From positions 1,364,001 through 1,428,000 of the forward strand of contig JADJWK010000001.1 of NCBI GenBank assembly GCA_016716405.1: 64,000 nt of DNA, in the 5' to 3' direction. The stretch is from Candidatus Melainabacteria bacterium (lineage in GTDB: Bacteria > Cyanobacteriota > Vampirovibrionia > Obscuribacterales > Obscuribacteraceae). The notes beneath the pieces were generated by a model. That model did no database searches, was not told the origin of the DNA, and was given only the letters and a program-made list of their open reading frames with translations. Each line of letters starts with the position of its first letter. Within the stretch, counting starts at the first letter, position 1. A program made the position numbers and the translations under genes. Positions 35,839 to 44,752 of this stretch are shown here, piece after piece.

Positions 35839-37296
35839 CTAGCAGGACGACTGCTTCACCTGCTCCTTCCTGTCGAGCAGTCTTTGCTTCTCGAAGTTGA
35901 GACCCTCGTCCACGCTGGTTGGATACTCGCCTGTCAGGCATCCGGTGCAGAGGGATTCTTCCTCCAGGGACTGTTTGAGACCTTCGAGGCTCTGATAGAC
36001 GACTCGGTCTGCCCCCAGCTCCCGGGCTATGGACTCTTCGTCCTGACCGTGGGCCACCAGCTCGCTCGGGCTGGGGAAGTCGATGCCGTAAAAACAAGGA
36101 TGAGCGATGGGAGGGCAGGTGGAGACCAGGGTGATCTCTTTGGCCCCGGACTGGCGCACGAGCCTGACAAGCTGCTTGGCGGTGTTGCCGCGCACGATGG
36201 AGTCGTCGACGATCAGGCAGCGCTTGTCCCTGAACTCGCCTTCGATAGGAAAGAGCTTGCGGCGGATCGCTTCCTGGCGCGAGTGCTGATCGTCCAGGAT
36301 GAAGGTGCGATTGACATAGCGATTCTTTATGAGGAGCTCGCGGAAAGGCAGATTGAGAGCCTCGGCAAGGGCGATGGCGGAAGCCCGGCTGGTCTCGGGG
36401 ACAGGCACCACGATATCGGCTTCGATACCAGCCTGCCTGACCTGCTCGGCAAGCAGCAGCCCGAGGCGGAAGCGGGACTCGTAAACCGAAGTGTTGGAGA
36501 ACTCGGACTCGACCCGGGCAAAATAGACCCATTCGAACATGCAGGGCGAGTTGGAGCGCTTGTCGATCACCTGGCGCGCCACCTCGCCTTCGGCGGTGAT
36601 AAAGACCGCCTCTCCGGCACCGACCTCGGTGATGTCGTTATAGCCGAGGAAACGCAGGGCGACGCTTTCGCTGCCCAGGGCGTAAGTCTTCTCTTTGTCC
36701 GGTGAGATGCGGGAGCCGAATACCAGAGGTCTGATGCCATTGGGATCCCGGAAGCCGAATATGTCTCCGCCGGCGGTGATGCCCACTACCGAATAGCTGC
36801 CTACCAGGGTTTTCATCAGCCTGTCCAGGGCTCCGAAGAGGCTCTCGGGACCGACTTGCTCGACGCCGTCGAGATAGTCGCTGAGCAATCTCATTATCAG
36901 CTCCGAGTCGGATGCCACGCGCTTGTTGAGGGCGGCCGGCGATGCGAGCCACTGGTCGCGCAGCGAATAGAAATTGACGATATTGCCGTTATGGGCGAGT
37001 CCTATTCCCCGGTCGAAATCCAGAAAAGGCTGGAGAAGATTAGGGTTGTTCTTGCCTACGGTGGCATAGCGAGCATGCCCGATAGCGGCCTTGCCCTTGA
37101 GATTTTTGAAAGTGCGCTCTGAAAAGACGTTGTCTATCAGCCCCGAGCCCTTGTGGATATGAAATCCCGGCGGGTCTTTGTCGTCCACCGTCAGGATTCC
37201 GGCGCCATCCTGACCACGGTGCTGGAGGTTCATCAGGCCGAAGAAAGCTTCATAAGCAGAATCTGCCGTGCCTGAAATAGCAATGATGCCGCACAT
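35839..37296 (-). CDS. purF: Amidophosphoribosyltransferase
   Basis: A 485-residue enzyme for the first committed purine step, from PRPP and glutamine to phosphoribosylamine. The glutaminase nucleophile is Cys 2 (MCGIIAISG), exposed after Met removal, with no propeptide. The PRPP loop is CLIVDDSIVRGNT. Cysteines in SPCMFEW, HPCFYGID and LCTGCLTGEYP match the four ligands of the 4Fe-4S cluster of the Bacillus-type enzyme, so a cluster is likely. It is the first gene of the purine operon; its promoter must lie in the 128 bases upstream. Confidence 0.97.
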   Translation of the reverse strand: MCGIIAISGTADSAYEAFFGLMNLQHRGQDGAGILTVDDKDPPGFHIHKGSGLIDNVFSERTFKNLKGKAAIGHARYATVGKNNPNLLQPFLDFDRGIGLAHNGNIVNFYSLRDQWLASPAALNKRVASDSELIMRLLSDYLDGVEQVGPESLFGALDRLMKTLVGSYSVVGITAGGDIFGFRDPNGIRPLVFGSRISPDKEKTYALGSESVALRFLGYNDITEVGAGEAVFITAEGEVARQVIDKRSNSPCMFEWVYFARVESEFSNTSVYESRFRLGLLLAEQVRQAGIEADIVVPVPETSRASAIALAEALNLPFRELLIKNRYVNRTFILDDQHSRQEAIRRKLFPIEGEFRDKRCLIVDDSIVRGNTAKQLVRLVRQSGAKEITLVSTCPPIAHPCFYGIDFPSPSELVAHGQDEESIARELGADRVVYQSLEGLKQSLEEESLCTGCLTGEYPTSVDEGLNFEKQRLLDRKEQVKQSSC

Positions 37297-37424
37297 CCCG
37301 ACCTGGGCCCCGCGAAGCTTGATTCACCGGCATTAGCTTACGACCTTGCGCCGCCAATTGAAAGGGCGACGGGACTATATGCAGTGTTTCTTATCAATAT
37401 CTCTTGATATTCGACCGGATCTAT

Positions 37425-38450
37425 CTATATCCGGTCGGCGACGATGATGGACGAATGACCGCCGGTAGCTACCAGTTCCAGAAAGCGAAATCCCGAGCCG
37501 GCCAATAGCGCCTGATACTCCGCCAAGGTGCGCTCGCGACCGCCCAGCACGATCATCATATTGAGATCGAGCCAGTGGGCGAAAAGCTCCGAGCCCTCGT
37601 CAATGCGGTCCAGGATAGTTTCGATGATGAGCAGGCGTCCGTCGGGGCTCATGGCTTCATGGATGTTATCCAGAATGATCTTGCATCGACTGTCGTCCCA
37701 GTCGTGAATTATATGTTTCATCAGGTAGAGATCGCCGCCAACCGGGGCGCTTTCCAGAAAGCTTCCGGACACCTTCTGCATGCGGTCGCCGATTTCACCG
37801 ATAAGCTCGCTTTCCTGCTCTTTGCCTGATTCCAGGCCCTGCGGCAGATCGAAGAGGACGCCCCGGCTTCCGGGATTGGCAGCCAGGATGCGCATGAGAA
37901 GCAGCCCCTGACCCCCTCCGATGTCGATTATATTCTTGTGACCGCTGAAATCATAAGCGGATACAACATGCTCGGCTGCATTGCTGGAGCTTCTCGTCAT
38001 GGCTTCATTGAAACGCTCGAGCTGGTCCTGGTTTTCGGGTCTGGCCAGGTAGTCCCAGAAAGATCCACCCAGGGACTCTCCGGCACTGGGTAAGCCTGTG
38101 CGGATGCTGGCGGCGGCCTGGCCCCAGGGGAGCCAGTGGCAGAGGTCGGCGAAAGTGGCGGCCATATGTGCTTGACTGCCTCTGACATCGCTTCTGAGGA
38201 AATAGCCGATCTCGCTGAGGCTGTAGCGTCCCTTCTGGTCTTTCTTGAAAATCCCGCTCGTGGAGAGCGCTCTCAAGGTTCGCTCCAGCGATCCGGCATC
38301 CAGCGACAGTTTGTCGGCCAGCTCCGCCGGCGTCAGGGAGCTGTCGCCGAGACAGTCCGCTATGCCCAGGCGCGCGCAGACCGAGATCATTTGCGCCACG
38401 AAATGTCCACTGATCATTCGGCTCAACTGAAGCTGGGCTTCACGGCTCAT
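37425..38450 (-). CDS. O-methyltransferase, HIOMT/multimeric type
   Basis: A SAM-dependent methyltransferase of about 341 residues. An N-terminal winged-helix dimerisation domain (TPAELADKLSLDAGSLERTL) is followed by the SAM motif IIDIGGGQGLLLMRIL and the catalytic-His region LMKHIIHDWDD. The family methylates hydroxyls of aromatic or carotenoid-like small molecules; the substrate here is unknown. The ATG at 38450 overlaps the kinase stop by 11 bases; an earlier ATG at 38498 would add 16 residues inside the kinase gene. It is downstream of that kinase on the same strand. Confidence 0.88.
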   Translation of the reverse strand: MSREAQLQLSRMISGHFVAQMISVCARLGIADCLGDSSLTPAELADKLSLDAGSLERTLRALSTSGIFKKDQKGRYSLSEIGYFLRSDVRGSQAHMAATFADLCHWLPWGQAAASIRTGLPSAGESLGGSFWDYLARPENQDQLERFNEAMTRSSSNAAEHVVSAYDFSGHKNIIDIGGGQGLLLMRILAANPGSRGVLFDLPQGLESGKEQESELIGEIGDRMQKVSGSFLESAPVGGDLYLMKHIIHDWDDSRCKIILDNIHEAMSPDGRLLIIETILDRIDEGSELFAHWLDLNMMIVLGGRERTLAEYQALLAGSGFRFLELVATGGHSSIIVADRI

Positions 38451-40686
38451 TGACGCTGCCATCACCGGTGGTGCTATCGACGCTGTCTCCGGTGGCATTG
38501 CTCCCGGACTCCGGCTGAGATTCTTTCGTAGTCACTTCCTCGCTCTCTGGAGCAATCTGCTCCTCACCAGTCTCTTCATCTGTCTCTCCAGCTTCCTGAG
38601 ATGACCTGTCCGGCCCTGATGACCTGTCCGGCCCTGATGACTGATCCGGCTCTTCGGCTGGCTTCTCTGCCGAGGAGCTGTCCTGGGAGGAGCTGTCCTG
38701 GGAAAATTCGGTGCCTGTCTGCGGGACTGCCGTCCTGTCCCGGTCAACGGCCTGACTGGAGAAGCTCGAGAGCATGGACCGGATCTCGTTCCAGTGGACG
38801 GTGCCGTAATGACCGATGGCTATTCCGATGAGGAGAGTGAGGGTGACGAGAATCATGACCTCGATTATGGAAGAGCGCGCAGACCCGCCTGGAGCTTCAG
38901 GAGCTTTCTCTTCTTCTCTGGCGTAAGTCTCGCGGTTAGAGTAAGCTTCGCGGCGGCGAAGCTCCTGGGTGGTTTTGAGGAGCTGGCGCTGGGCGTCATT
39001 TCGTGAATTCGTGATGATGTCCTGGTCAGCCACTGTGGCCGTTCCGGTGTTACTCTGGATGGGGACCGGCTGCTGGTACGGAGCAGGCTCCTCACCGGAA
39101 GCGGAGTCCGAAATGTCCGAAGACTCCTCCGGAATATAATCGGGCGTCGGGTGCTCGAGGCTCTCGTCGAGCTCGGTTATGGCTATTGTCTCGGTCTCCC
39201 GCAAGTGTGGCGGCAATTCGGCGTCCTCGTTGCCGGCGCGTACCTGCTCGATCCAGTAGGTGACTGCTTCCTTGAACTGGGTGGCACTCTGAAAACGGTT
39301 GTCGGCGTTGGTTTCAAGCGCTTTCAACAAAATCTGCTCCAGGAGCTTCACACATTTCAGCTCCGGTGCCACGGGCTTTATCGGGTCGGGTTTTACCGTT
39401 TCGTCACAGTGGGCGGCCATGATATTGATCACCGACCGGCGCATATAAGGCGGTTTGCCGGTAACCATCTCGTAAGCGACGATTCCCAGGGAATAGAGAT
39501 CGGAGCGGGTGGTGATCACCTGACCCATGCACTGCTCCGGGCTCATATAGACAGGCGATCCCAGGGCCTGACCGGCCTGGGTGAGTCTCTGGTCTTCGTC
39601 CTGGAACTTCGAGATCCCGAAATCGAGCAGTTTGACGACCAGGTCGCCATTGTTCTCTTTCATCAGGATGATATTGCCCGATTTCAAATCGCGGTGGATT
39701 ATGCGCCTTTCGTGCGCGTGCTCCAGGGCTTCGAGGACTTGAATGAGGATCGAGGCGATGTTCTCCTCGTCGTTCTGGCGGCCGAGCTTCTTGATGATCT
39801 CCAGGAGACTGATCCCCTTGATCCGCTCCATGACCAGGAACATCCTGCCGTCGCTGCTTTTTATCGATTCGATATAGCCGACGATGTTCTTATGGTTGAG
39901 ACGGCTGTGGGTCTCGATCTCTTTGAGAAAGCGCACCCTGTGCTCGTCATCGGTGGACTTGAGGATCTTGATGGCGACGAGCTGATCGGTGGCTTTCTGC
40001 CTGGCCCGGCAGACCACGGCGGCGGCACCTTCGCCCAGGACATCGAGAAACTCGTAGCGATCCGAGAGCAGGGTGCCAACCGGGCTCGGACCCGATGGTG
40101 CAACCGTGCTGGTTGCGGGTGCTTCCGGGGTCGTGGTGAGTTTCTGGTCGGGTGGCACATAGGGCTCAAGCTCATAGATGGTCTCGGCTACTTTGAAATA
40201 CGCTGCATCGTCGTCTTCGTGTCTTTGATCGCTGTCTCTCTCTCTCTCGGGCTCTTGACCCTGCTCTTTCTCCTGGCTTTGATCCTGGACAGTGAGCTCC
40301 TGACCGGAAAGGACGAAAGGCTCCAGCTCATAGATGCTCTCCTCGCCGCTGAACTCGTCCTGCTCTTCCGGCTCGGGCACCGGCATGGGGCGGACGGGAG
40401 CGGGCCTGGCTGGCGGCGGTGGCGGCGGCGGCGCCGCCGAGGACTGGCGACGGGGCTTGAATTCTTTTAGGAGTGGAAAGGACGGGGGCTTGGGTCCAGC
40501 TTCCTCGGCGCTTCCAGTAAGCTTCTGGTCTTCCGGAACGACTATGGGCTCCAGGTCGTAGACACTGTTTTCTGGTAGGAGATTGAGATTGGGAGAAGGC
40601 TCGGCATCCTGTGCTGAGCCTGAAGCCCGGTCGTCCATGTCTGCCTGACTCGAATCCGGGTGTGGATTGTCTTCCTTGTCGTGCAT
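38440..40686 (-). CDS. Membrane Ser/Thr protein kinase with repeated N-terminal motif
   Basis: A 748-residue kinase. Residues 1-210 are disordered and Pro/Glu-rich, with a motif (V/I)-Y-(D/E)-L-E-P-x-V followed by Q-(K/E)-L-T three times (near 42, 118 and 170). The kinase domain (about 211-490) has the Lys of QLVAIKILK, HRDLKSGN, LLDFGISK and MSPEQ, so it should be active. A single membrane segment (VMILVTLTLLIGIAIGHYG, about 607-626) is followed by an acidic, Ser-rich outside tail with DRSSGP-like repeats. Start ATG 40686 is chosen over an upstream TTG. The methyltransferase gene follows. Confidence 0.92.
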   Translation of the reverse strand: MHDKEDNPHPDSSQADMDDRASGSAQDAEPSPNLNLLPENSVYDLEPIVVPEDQKLTGSAEEAGPKPPSFPLLKEFKPRRQSSAAPPPPPPPARPAPVRPMPVPEPEEQDEFSGEESIYELEPFVLSGQELTVQDQSQEKEQGQEPERERDSDQRHEDDDAAYFKVAETIYELEPYVPPDQKLTTTPEAPATSTVAPSGPSPVGTLLSDRYEFLDVLGEGAAAVVCRARQKATDQLVAIKILKSTDDEHRVRFLKEIETHSRLNHKNIVGYIESIKSSDGRMFLVMERIKGISLLEIIKKLGRQNDEENIASILIQVLEALEHAHERRIIHRDLKSGNIILMKENNGDLVVKLLDFGISKFQDEDQRLTQAGQALGSPVYMSPEQCMGQVITTRSDLYSLGIVAYEMVTGKPPYMRRSVINIMAAHCDETVKPDPIKPVAPELKCVKLLEQILLKALETNADNRFQSATQFKEAVTYWIEQVRAGNEDAELPPHLRETETIAITELDESLEHPTPDYIPEESSDISDSASGEEPAPYQQPVPIQSNTGTATVADQDIITNSRNDAQRQLLKTTQELRRREAYSNRETYAREEEKAPEAPGGSARSSIIEVMILVTLTLLIGIAIGHYGTVHWNEIRSMLSSFSSQAVDRDRTAVPQTGTEFSQDSSSQDSSSAEKPAEEPDQSSGPDRSSGPDRSSQEAGETDEETGEEQIAPESEEVTTKESQPESGSNATGDSVDSTTGDGSVNEP

Positions 40687-40803
40687 CTCGGTTGTTCGCG
40701 GGACCGTCGATACTAATCTATTTCTGATATCTCTCTTTTGCACCAATGCGCCTTAATCGAAACAATGGCACCCCTGTCGAGCTACTTTTATGAGTCGCCC
40801 GGC

Positions 40804-42252
40804 TCAGCCGGCATCGTCATACTCGAGCCAGATACGGCAGAAAAAGCCGTGCTGCTGGTGCTCTATGGTGTTGGCGCGTTCATAGTAGGTGACGGCGGCG
40901 TCGGTCTTGAGCTGGTTCTCGCAGATACGGCCCAGCTTATTGAGGGTCTCCACCAGTTGCGGGGCGTCCAGCCCGAGGGCTTCCTCCTTCAGGGTCAGGG
41001 CCCGGAGCAGGAGCGTCTCTGCCCGCTCGTGCTGCCGTCTGGCGAAGTGCACCAGGGCCAGACCGGTGAGTATGTCGGCCATGGCCAGAGGCGCTTTCCG
41101 TGGGCTCTTCTCTCTGATCTTGAGAGCCCTGGAAAATTCTTCCTCGGCCTTTTTGAACTCGTTCATGGCTTGATGCAGGGATCCCAGCTCGAAAAGGGTC
41201 TCGGCGATCTCCACTGAGGCCTCGCCCAGGCTCTGCTCCTGGATCTTCAAAGCCTCTTTCAATACAGGCTCGGCCTGACCGAAATCAAGGCTCTCACGAA
41301 GAAGAGCCCCCAGGTCCAGCAGTGCCCTGGCGATCTCGGGGCTGTCTTGCGGACAGGTTTGTTTCTTGATTGCCAGGATTTTGCGGTAATGGGACTCGGC
41401 TTCCTCGAACTTGCGCATGGAGCGTCTGAGCTCCGCCAGCTTTCGCAGGAGCTTTATAGAATCCCGGTGCTTGCTTCCCAGAAATGGCTCGGTGAGCTGC
41501 AGGCTTTTGACATACAGCTTTTCGGCGCGGCGGCGAAAACCACGCTCGAGACCGAGATCGCCGAGCTCGCTGAGACATTTGCGGAGCTCCGGGTGCGGGC
41601 GTGTGGTTTCCTCGGTGAGAATGGCGATGGCTCTCTCCAGGAGAGGCTCCAGGGTCTCGGGATTGGACCAGGCGAGCATTCCCATGGCCTGTCTTCGCAG
41701 CACCAGGGCGACGAATTCATGCCAGCGACCGAGGTCGCTCTCGGCGAGAGCCAGGGCTTCCTTGAAAGTGCGCTCGGCTTTGCGCCGCTTGTCCGTGCGT
41801 GCATAGAGCCTGCCCAGCTCGCTCAGGGTAAGGACGTAGTCAGGATAGTCTTTCCCGAAGCCCGGCTCCTGGAGCCTCAGAGCCTGATTGAAGCGGAATC
41901 GAGCCTTGCGCCACTGGTGGTGGCTAGCATAGAAGAGCCCGGTCTGGACGATGGTCCGAGCAAGCTCGCGCTCGCTGGTATCGGGGCAGCGTTTCTGCCT
42001 GGCGATGAGCCTCTTCCAGTGACCTTCGGCTTTCTCGAAATTGCCGGCTCTGACGCTGTTGTCGGCGAGCTTCCGGACCAGATAGCGGAGCACCACCTGA
42101 TCGGCGTCGTCTCGGGATCGCTCCATGGCCCGCTTGAGGAATCGCTCGGCGCCGGCGAAGTCGCCGATCTCCTGGCACAGTTCGGCACGCTCGATGAGCT
42201 CGTCCTGGAGGTTGAATCCGGTCATCGTCTGGCAGTCTTGCTTGCTATACAT
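40804..42252 (-). CDS. Tetratricopeptide-repeat protein
   Basis: A 482-residue soluble protein made of about ten TPR units of the kinesin-light-chain type (for example AEKLYVKSLQLTEPFLGSKH and AEPVLKEALKIQEQSLGEAS), with no signal peptide, membrane segment or enzymatic domain. It likely acts as a scaffold for partner proteins. It lies 117 bases upstream of the membrane kinase on the same strand, so it could serve the kinase, by inference. ATG 42252 and ATG 42225 are both possible. Its 5' end faces the SEL1 gene. Confidence 0.88.
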   Translation of the reverse strand: MYSKQDCQTMTGFNLQDELIERAELCQEIGDFAGAERFLKRAMERSRDDADQVVLRYLVRKLADNSVRAGNFEKAEGHWKRLIARQKRCPDTSERELARTIVQTGLFYASHHQWRKARFRFNQALRLQEPGFGKDYPDYVLTLSELGRLYARTDKRRKAERTFKEALALAESDLGRWHEFVALVLRRQAMGMLAWSNPETLEPLLERAIAILTEETTRPHPELRKCLSELGDLGLERGFRRRAEKLYVKSLQLTEPFLGSKHRDSIKLLRKLAELRRSMRKFEEAESHYRKILAIKKQTCPQDSPEIARALLDLGALLRESLDFGQAEPVLKEALKIQEQSLGEASVEIAETLFELGSLHQAMNEFKKAEEEFSRALKIREKSPRKAPLAMADILTGLALVHFARRQHERAETLLLRALTLKEEALGLDAPQLVETLNKLGRICENQLKTDAAVTYYERANTIEHQQHGFFCRIWLEYDDAG

Positions 42253-42307
42253 AAGTTTTGTACCCGCTCTGGCCTTCGGGCAATCGGTCTGCTATAGTCT
42301 TGCGAGG

Positions 42308-42832
42308 ATGAGCGAACATGCCGATACCCCCGATCTGGAAGAATTGAAGCGGCGTGCCGTCGAGGGCGATCGCGAGTCTCAGGCGCGCCTGGGTTTTGCC
42401 TTTGCCACCGGACGGGGCGTGGAGAGGGATCCATCGCAGGCCCTCATCTGGTACCGGAAGGCGGCGGAGAGCGGTCATGTCGCGGCGCAATACAACGTCG
42501 CCGATATGTGCCTCGCCAGGCGCGACTACGACGGCGCTCTCGCCTGGTTCTCGAAAGCGGCTGCCAGCGGAGACCCGGACGCCAGTTTCAACATCGCTCT
42601 CCTGCACCAGCGCGGTCTGGGAGTGGCGCAAGACGATGCCGAGGCCGTGCGCTGGTTCAAGCTTGCCGCGGAGGCCGGCTCCGCTCGCGCCATGTACGAT
42701 CTCGGGCTGGCCTATCTCGAGGGACGGGGAGTCGCCTCCGACGCGGATTCGGCCAGGACATGGCTGACAAGGGCTGCCGTTGCCGGAGTGAGCGGCGCCA
42801 GAGAAGTGCTGGAGGCTCTTAAGAGCAATTGA
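42308..42832 (+). CDS. SEL1-repeat protein
   Basis: A 174-residue protein with four SEL1-like repeats (for example ALIWYRKAAESGHVAAQYNV and AVRWFKLAAEAGSARAMYDL), each with the AxxGxGV turn. No signal peptide. SEL1 repeats mediate protein binding in signalling and secretion contexts. ATG 42308 starts just after GCGAGG, which is very close, so the start is moderately supported. The last 121 bases overlap the end of the esterase gene on the other strand, an unusually long convergent overlap. Confidence 0.87.
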   Translation: MSEHADTPDLEELKRRAVEGDRESQARLGFAFATGRGVERDPSQALIWYRKAAESGHVAAQYNVADMCLARRDYDGALAWFSKAAASGDPDASFNIALLHQRGLGVAQDDAEAVRWFKLAAEAGSARAMYDLGLAYLEGRGVASDADSARTWLTRAAVAGVSGAREVLEALKSN

Positions 42833-43770
42833 TCAGCATGCTGGAAAGAGACTGCGGCGCTTTTTCCGGCGAGCTTCTCCTCGAAGAAATCCAGGACCTT
42901 CTCGAAGGTGTCTTTGCGGAAGAACGCATGGTTGTCGCCTCTCAGCTTGACGAGGGTGACGTCTGCGCCCGCCGATTCAAGCTTATTGGCCAGCTCCTGG
43001 CTCTGCACATAGGGGACGATTGGATCGCCTTCCGAGTGCATGATCAGGAAAGGGGGGCTTTTGCGCGAGGCCCAGGCCACCGGACTCGCCTGTCTGGCCA
43101 GCTCCGGCTTCGCTTCCGGGGGACCTCCAAGGAGCATGTCCACCATCTCGGGGGGAGCAACGTCTCCGATGGCGACGTCCGGAGGGCACTGCTCTTTGAA
43201 AGTCAGCAAGTCTGTGGGGCCGCTCCAGTCGCAGACAGCTCTGACCGAGCTCGAATGCTCGCCGTTGCCCAGATCCCCCTCCATCTCTTTGACATCATTG
43301 GTGGTGCCGATCAGGGCCGCCAGATGACCGCCTGCCGAATGCCCCCAGACTCCTATCCTGTCGGGATCGAAGCCGTACACGCCGGCATTCGCTCGCAACC
43401 AGCGGACAGCCGCTTTGCAATCGAAGATCTGGGCCGGGAAGCGATGCCTGGGCGCCAGCCTGTAATTGATCGATGCCGATGCGAAGCCTTTTCTGGCCAG
43501 CTCGATGGCTGGCGATGCCGACTTGTCGCCCTCGATCCAGCCGCCTCCATGAATCCAGACTATCAGGGGAAGGCTCTTGCCGTAGCGGGCTTTCGGTATG
43601 AACAGATCGAGCATCTGCCGCTCATCGGTGCTGCCGGGGACATAAGGCAGATCCCTGATGACCCTTATACCTGTGGGCACCCGGCTGTCGTGCTCTTTTG
43701 TGGCAAAGGGCAGCAATGCCACCAGAGCCAGTGTCACGAGGACGATCAGGTTTCGCATGCTCGTGCTCAT
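42712..43770 (-). CDS. Secreted alpha/beta-hydrolase (esterase)
   Basis: A 352-residue carboxylesterase-like enzyme with a signal-like start (LIVLVTLALVALLPFATK). Oxyanion motif HGGGW, nucleophile Ser in GHSAGGHLAAL, acid in HSEGDPIVP and His in GDNHAFF are all in order, so the catalytic triad looks complete. The first Met is at 43770, with a second at 43758. It starts one base after the stop of the soluble kinase, so the two genes are tightly coupled. Its last approximately 40 residues read through the antisense of the SEL1 gene and look unlike a natural fold end. Confidence 0.88.
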   Translation of the reverse strand: MSTSMRNLIVLVTLALVALLPFATKEHDSRVPTGIRVIRDLPYVPGSTDERQMLDLFIPKARYGKSLPLIVWIHGGGWIEGDKSASPAIELARKGFASASINYRLAPRHRFPAQIFDCKAAVRWLRANAGVYGFDPDRIGVWGHSAGGHLAALIGTTNDVKEMEGDLGNGEHSSSVRAVCDWSGPTDLLTFKEQCPPDVAIGDVAPPEMVDMLLGGPPEAKPELARQASPVAWASRKSPPFLIMHSEGDPIVPYVQSQELANKLESAGADVTLVKLRGDNHAFFRKDTFEKVLDFFEEKLAGKSAAVSFQHADQLLLRASSTSLAPLTPATAALVSHVLAESASEATPRPSR

Positions 43771-43771
43771 G

Positions 43772-44635
43772 CTACGTGCATGCTTTCAACTGCTGGTAGA
43801 GCTCTCGCATGCTTTTCTGCCTGTCCTGAGGGGACTTGCTCAGGGCTTTGTTAATAATCATCTCGAGACCCTTGGGAATCTTGATGCCCGGGCAGGCTCG
43901 ACCGATGTCTATGGGATTGTCGGTGACCTGCTTGGTCATGGTCTCGATGGCATCGCCACCGCTTATCGGGAGCTTGCTGGTAAGGACCACATACATGAGC
44001 ACTCCGAAAGCGTAGATGTCGCTGCGGTTGTCCAGCTTCTTGCCCATCACCTGTTCGGGGCTCATATAAGCCGGAGTCCCGACCACGGTTCCTTCCATGG
44101 TGAGCTTGCGATTTTTCGGCTCGTTGATTTTTTTCGCGATTCCGAAATCGACGAGAGTGGCGTAGTCCTTCTGGAAGGCGGTGTCGTGCAGGATGATATT
44201 GTCGGGCTTGATGTCCCGGTGCAAAAATCCGTGCTCGTGAAGATGAGCCAGGGCGTCGCAGATCTGCAAGAAGACCGGCAGGGCTCGGGTAGCCTCCATA
44301 CGACCTTCTTTGAGGAGTATGTCCTTGAGATTTTGACCCTCGACGCGGTCCATGATGATGTACGGTCTGCCCGTGTCGCTCACTCCGAAGTCGTAGATCT
44401 TGACGATATTCGGATGGTTGAGGACGCTGGCGGCCTGGGCTTCGCGGTGGAAACGCTTGAATCCCGTGTCATCGGCCTCTACTTGCTGGAAGAGCACCTT
44501 GATGGCGATGGGCTTTTCCATCTGGCGGTGAAAGCCTTCGTACACGGCGCCGAAAATTCCCCGGCCGATCTCTTCGTGTACCTCGTAGCGATCGGAGATG
44601 ATGCTTCCCACAAGTTGTGATTTCGAATCGGCCAT
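43772..44635 (-). CDS. Soluble Ser/Thr protein kinase
   Basis: A 287-residue Hanks-type kinase with no membrane segment and no extra domain. Marks: glycine loop IGRGIFGAVYEG, Lys in IAIKVL, HRDIKPDN, LVDFGIAKK and YMSPEQ, then a complete C-lobe, so it should be active. The frame is open further upstream, but the ATG at 44635 starts with MADSKSQLVGSIISDRYE, a natural kinase start. The ribosome binding site is weak. The esterase gene follows after one base. It is a likely kinase for the FHA proteins of the window, by inference. Confidence 0.93.
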   Translation of the reverse strand: MADSKSQLVGSIISDRYEVHEEIGRGIFGAVYEGFHRQMEKPIAIKVLFQQVEADDTGFKRFHREAQAASVLNHPNIVKIYDFGVSDTGRPYIIMDRVEGQNLKDILLKEGRMEATRALPVFLQICDALAHLHEHGFLHRDIKPDNIILHDTAFQKDYATLVDFGIAKKINEPKNRKLTMEGTVVGTPAYMSPEQVMGKKLDNRSDIYAFGVLMYVVLTSKLPISGGDAIETMTKQVTDNPIDIGRACPGIKIPKGLEMIINKALSKSPQDRQKSMRELYQQLKACT

Positions 44636-44752
44636 AATCAGGAATTTTAGCTTATCGGTCTCCCTGTTGAAAGTATGGGCGCCCCGGGTATGACATCCCG
44701 GAGATGGTGCCGAGGAGGCCTCGAAGAGATCTCTTCCGGGTATGTCGAGATT

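Noticed and set aside
37297..37424. Purine riboswitch or PurR site before purF
   Set aside because: Only a short AT-rich hairpin (AATATC/GATATT) is seen; no conserved purine-aptamer core or PurR-type operator could be recognised.
42125..42307. N-terminal extension of the SEL1 gene
   Set aside because: It is antisense to the start of the TPR gene and has no coding character.
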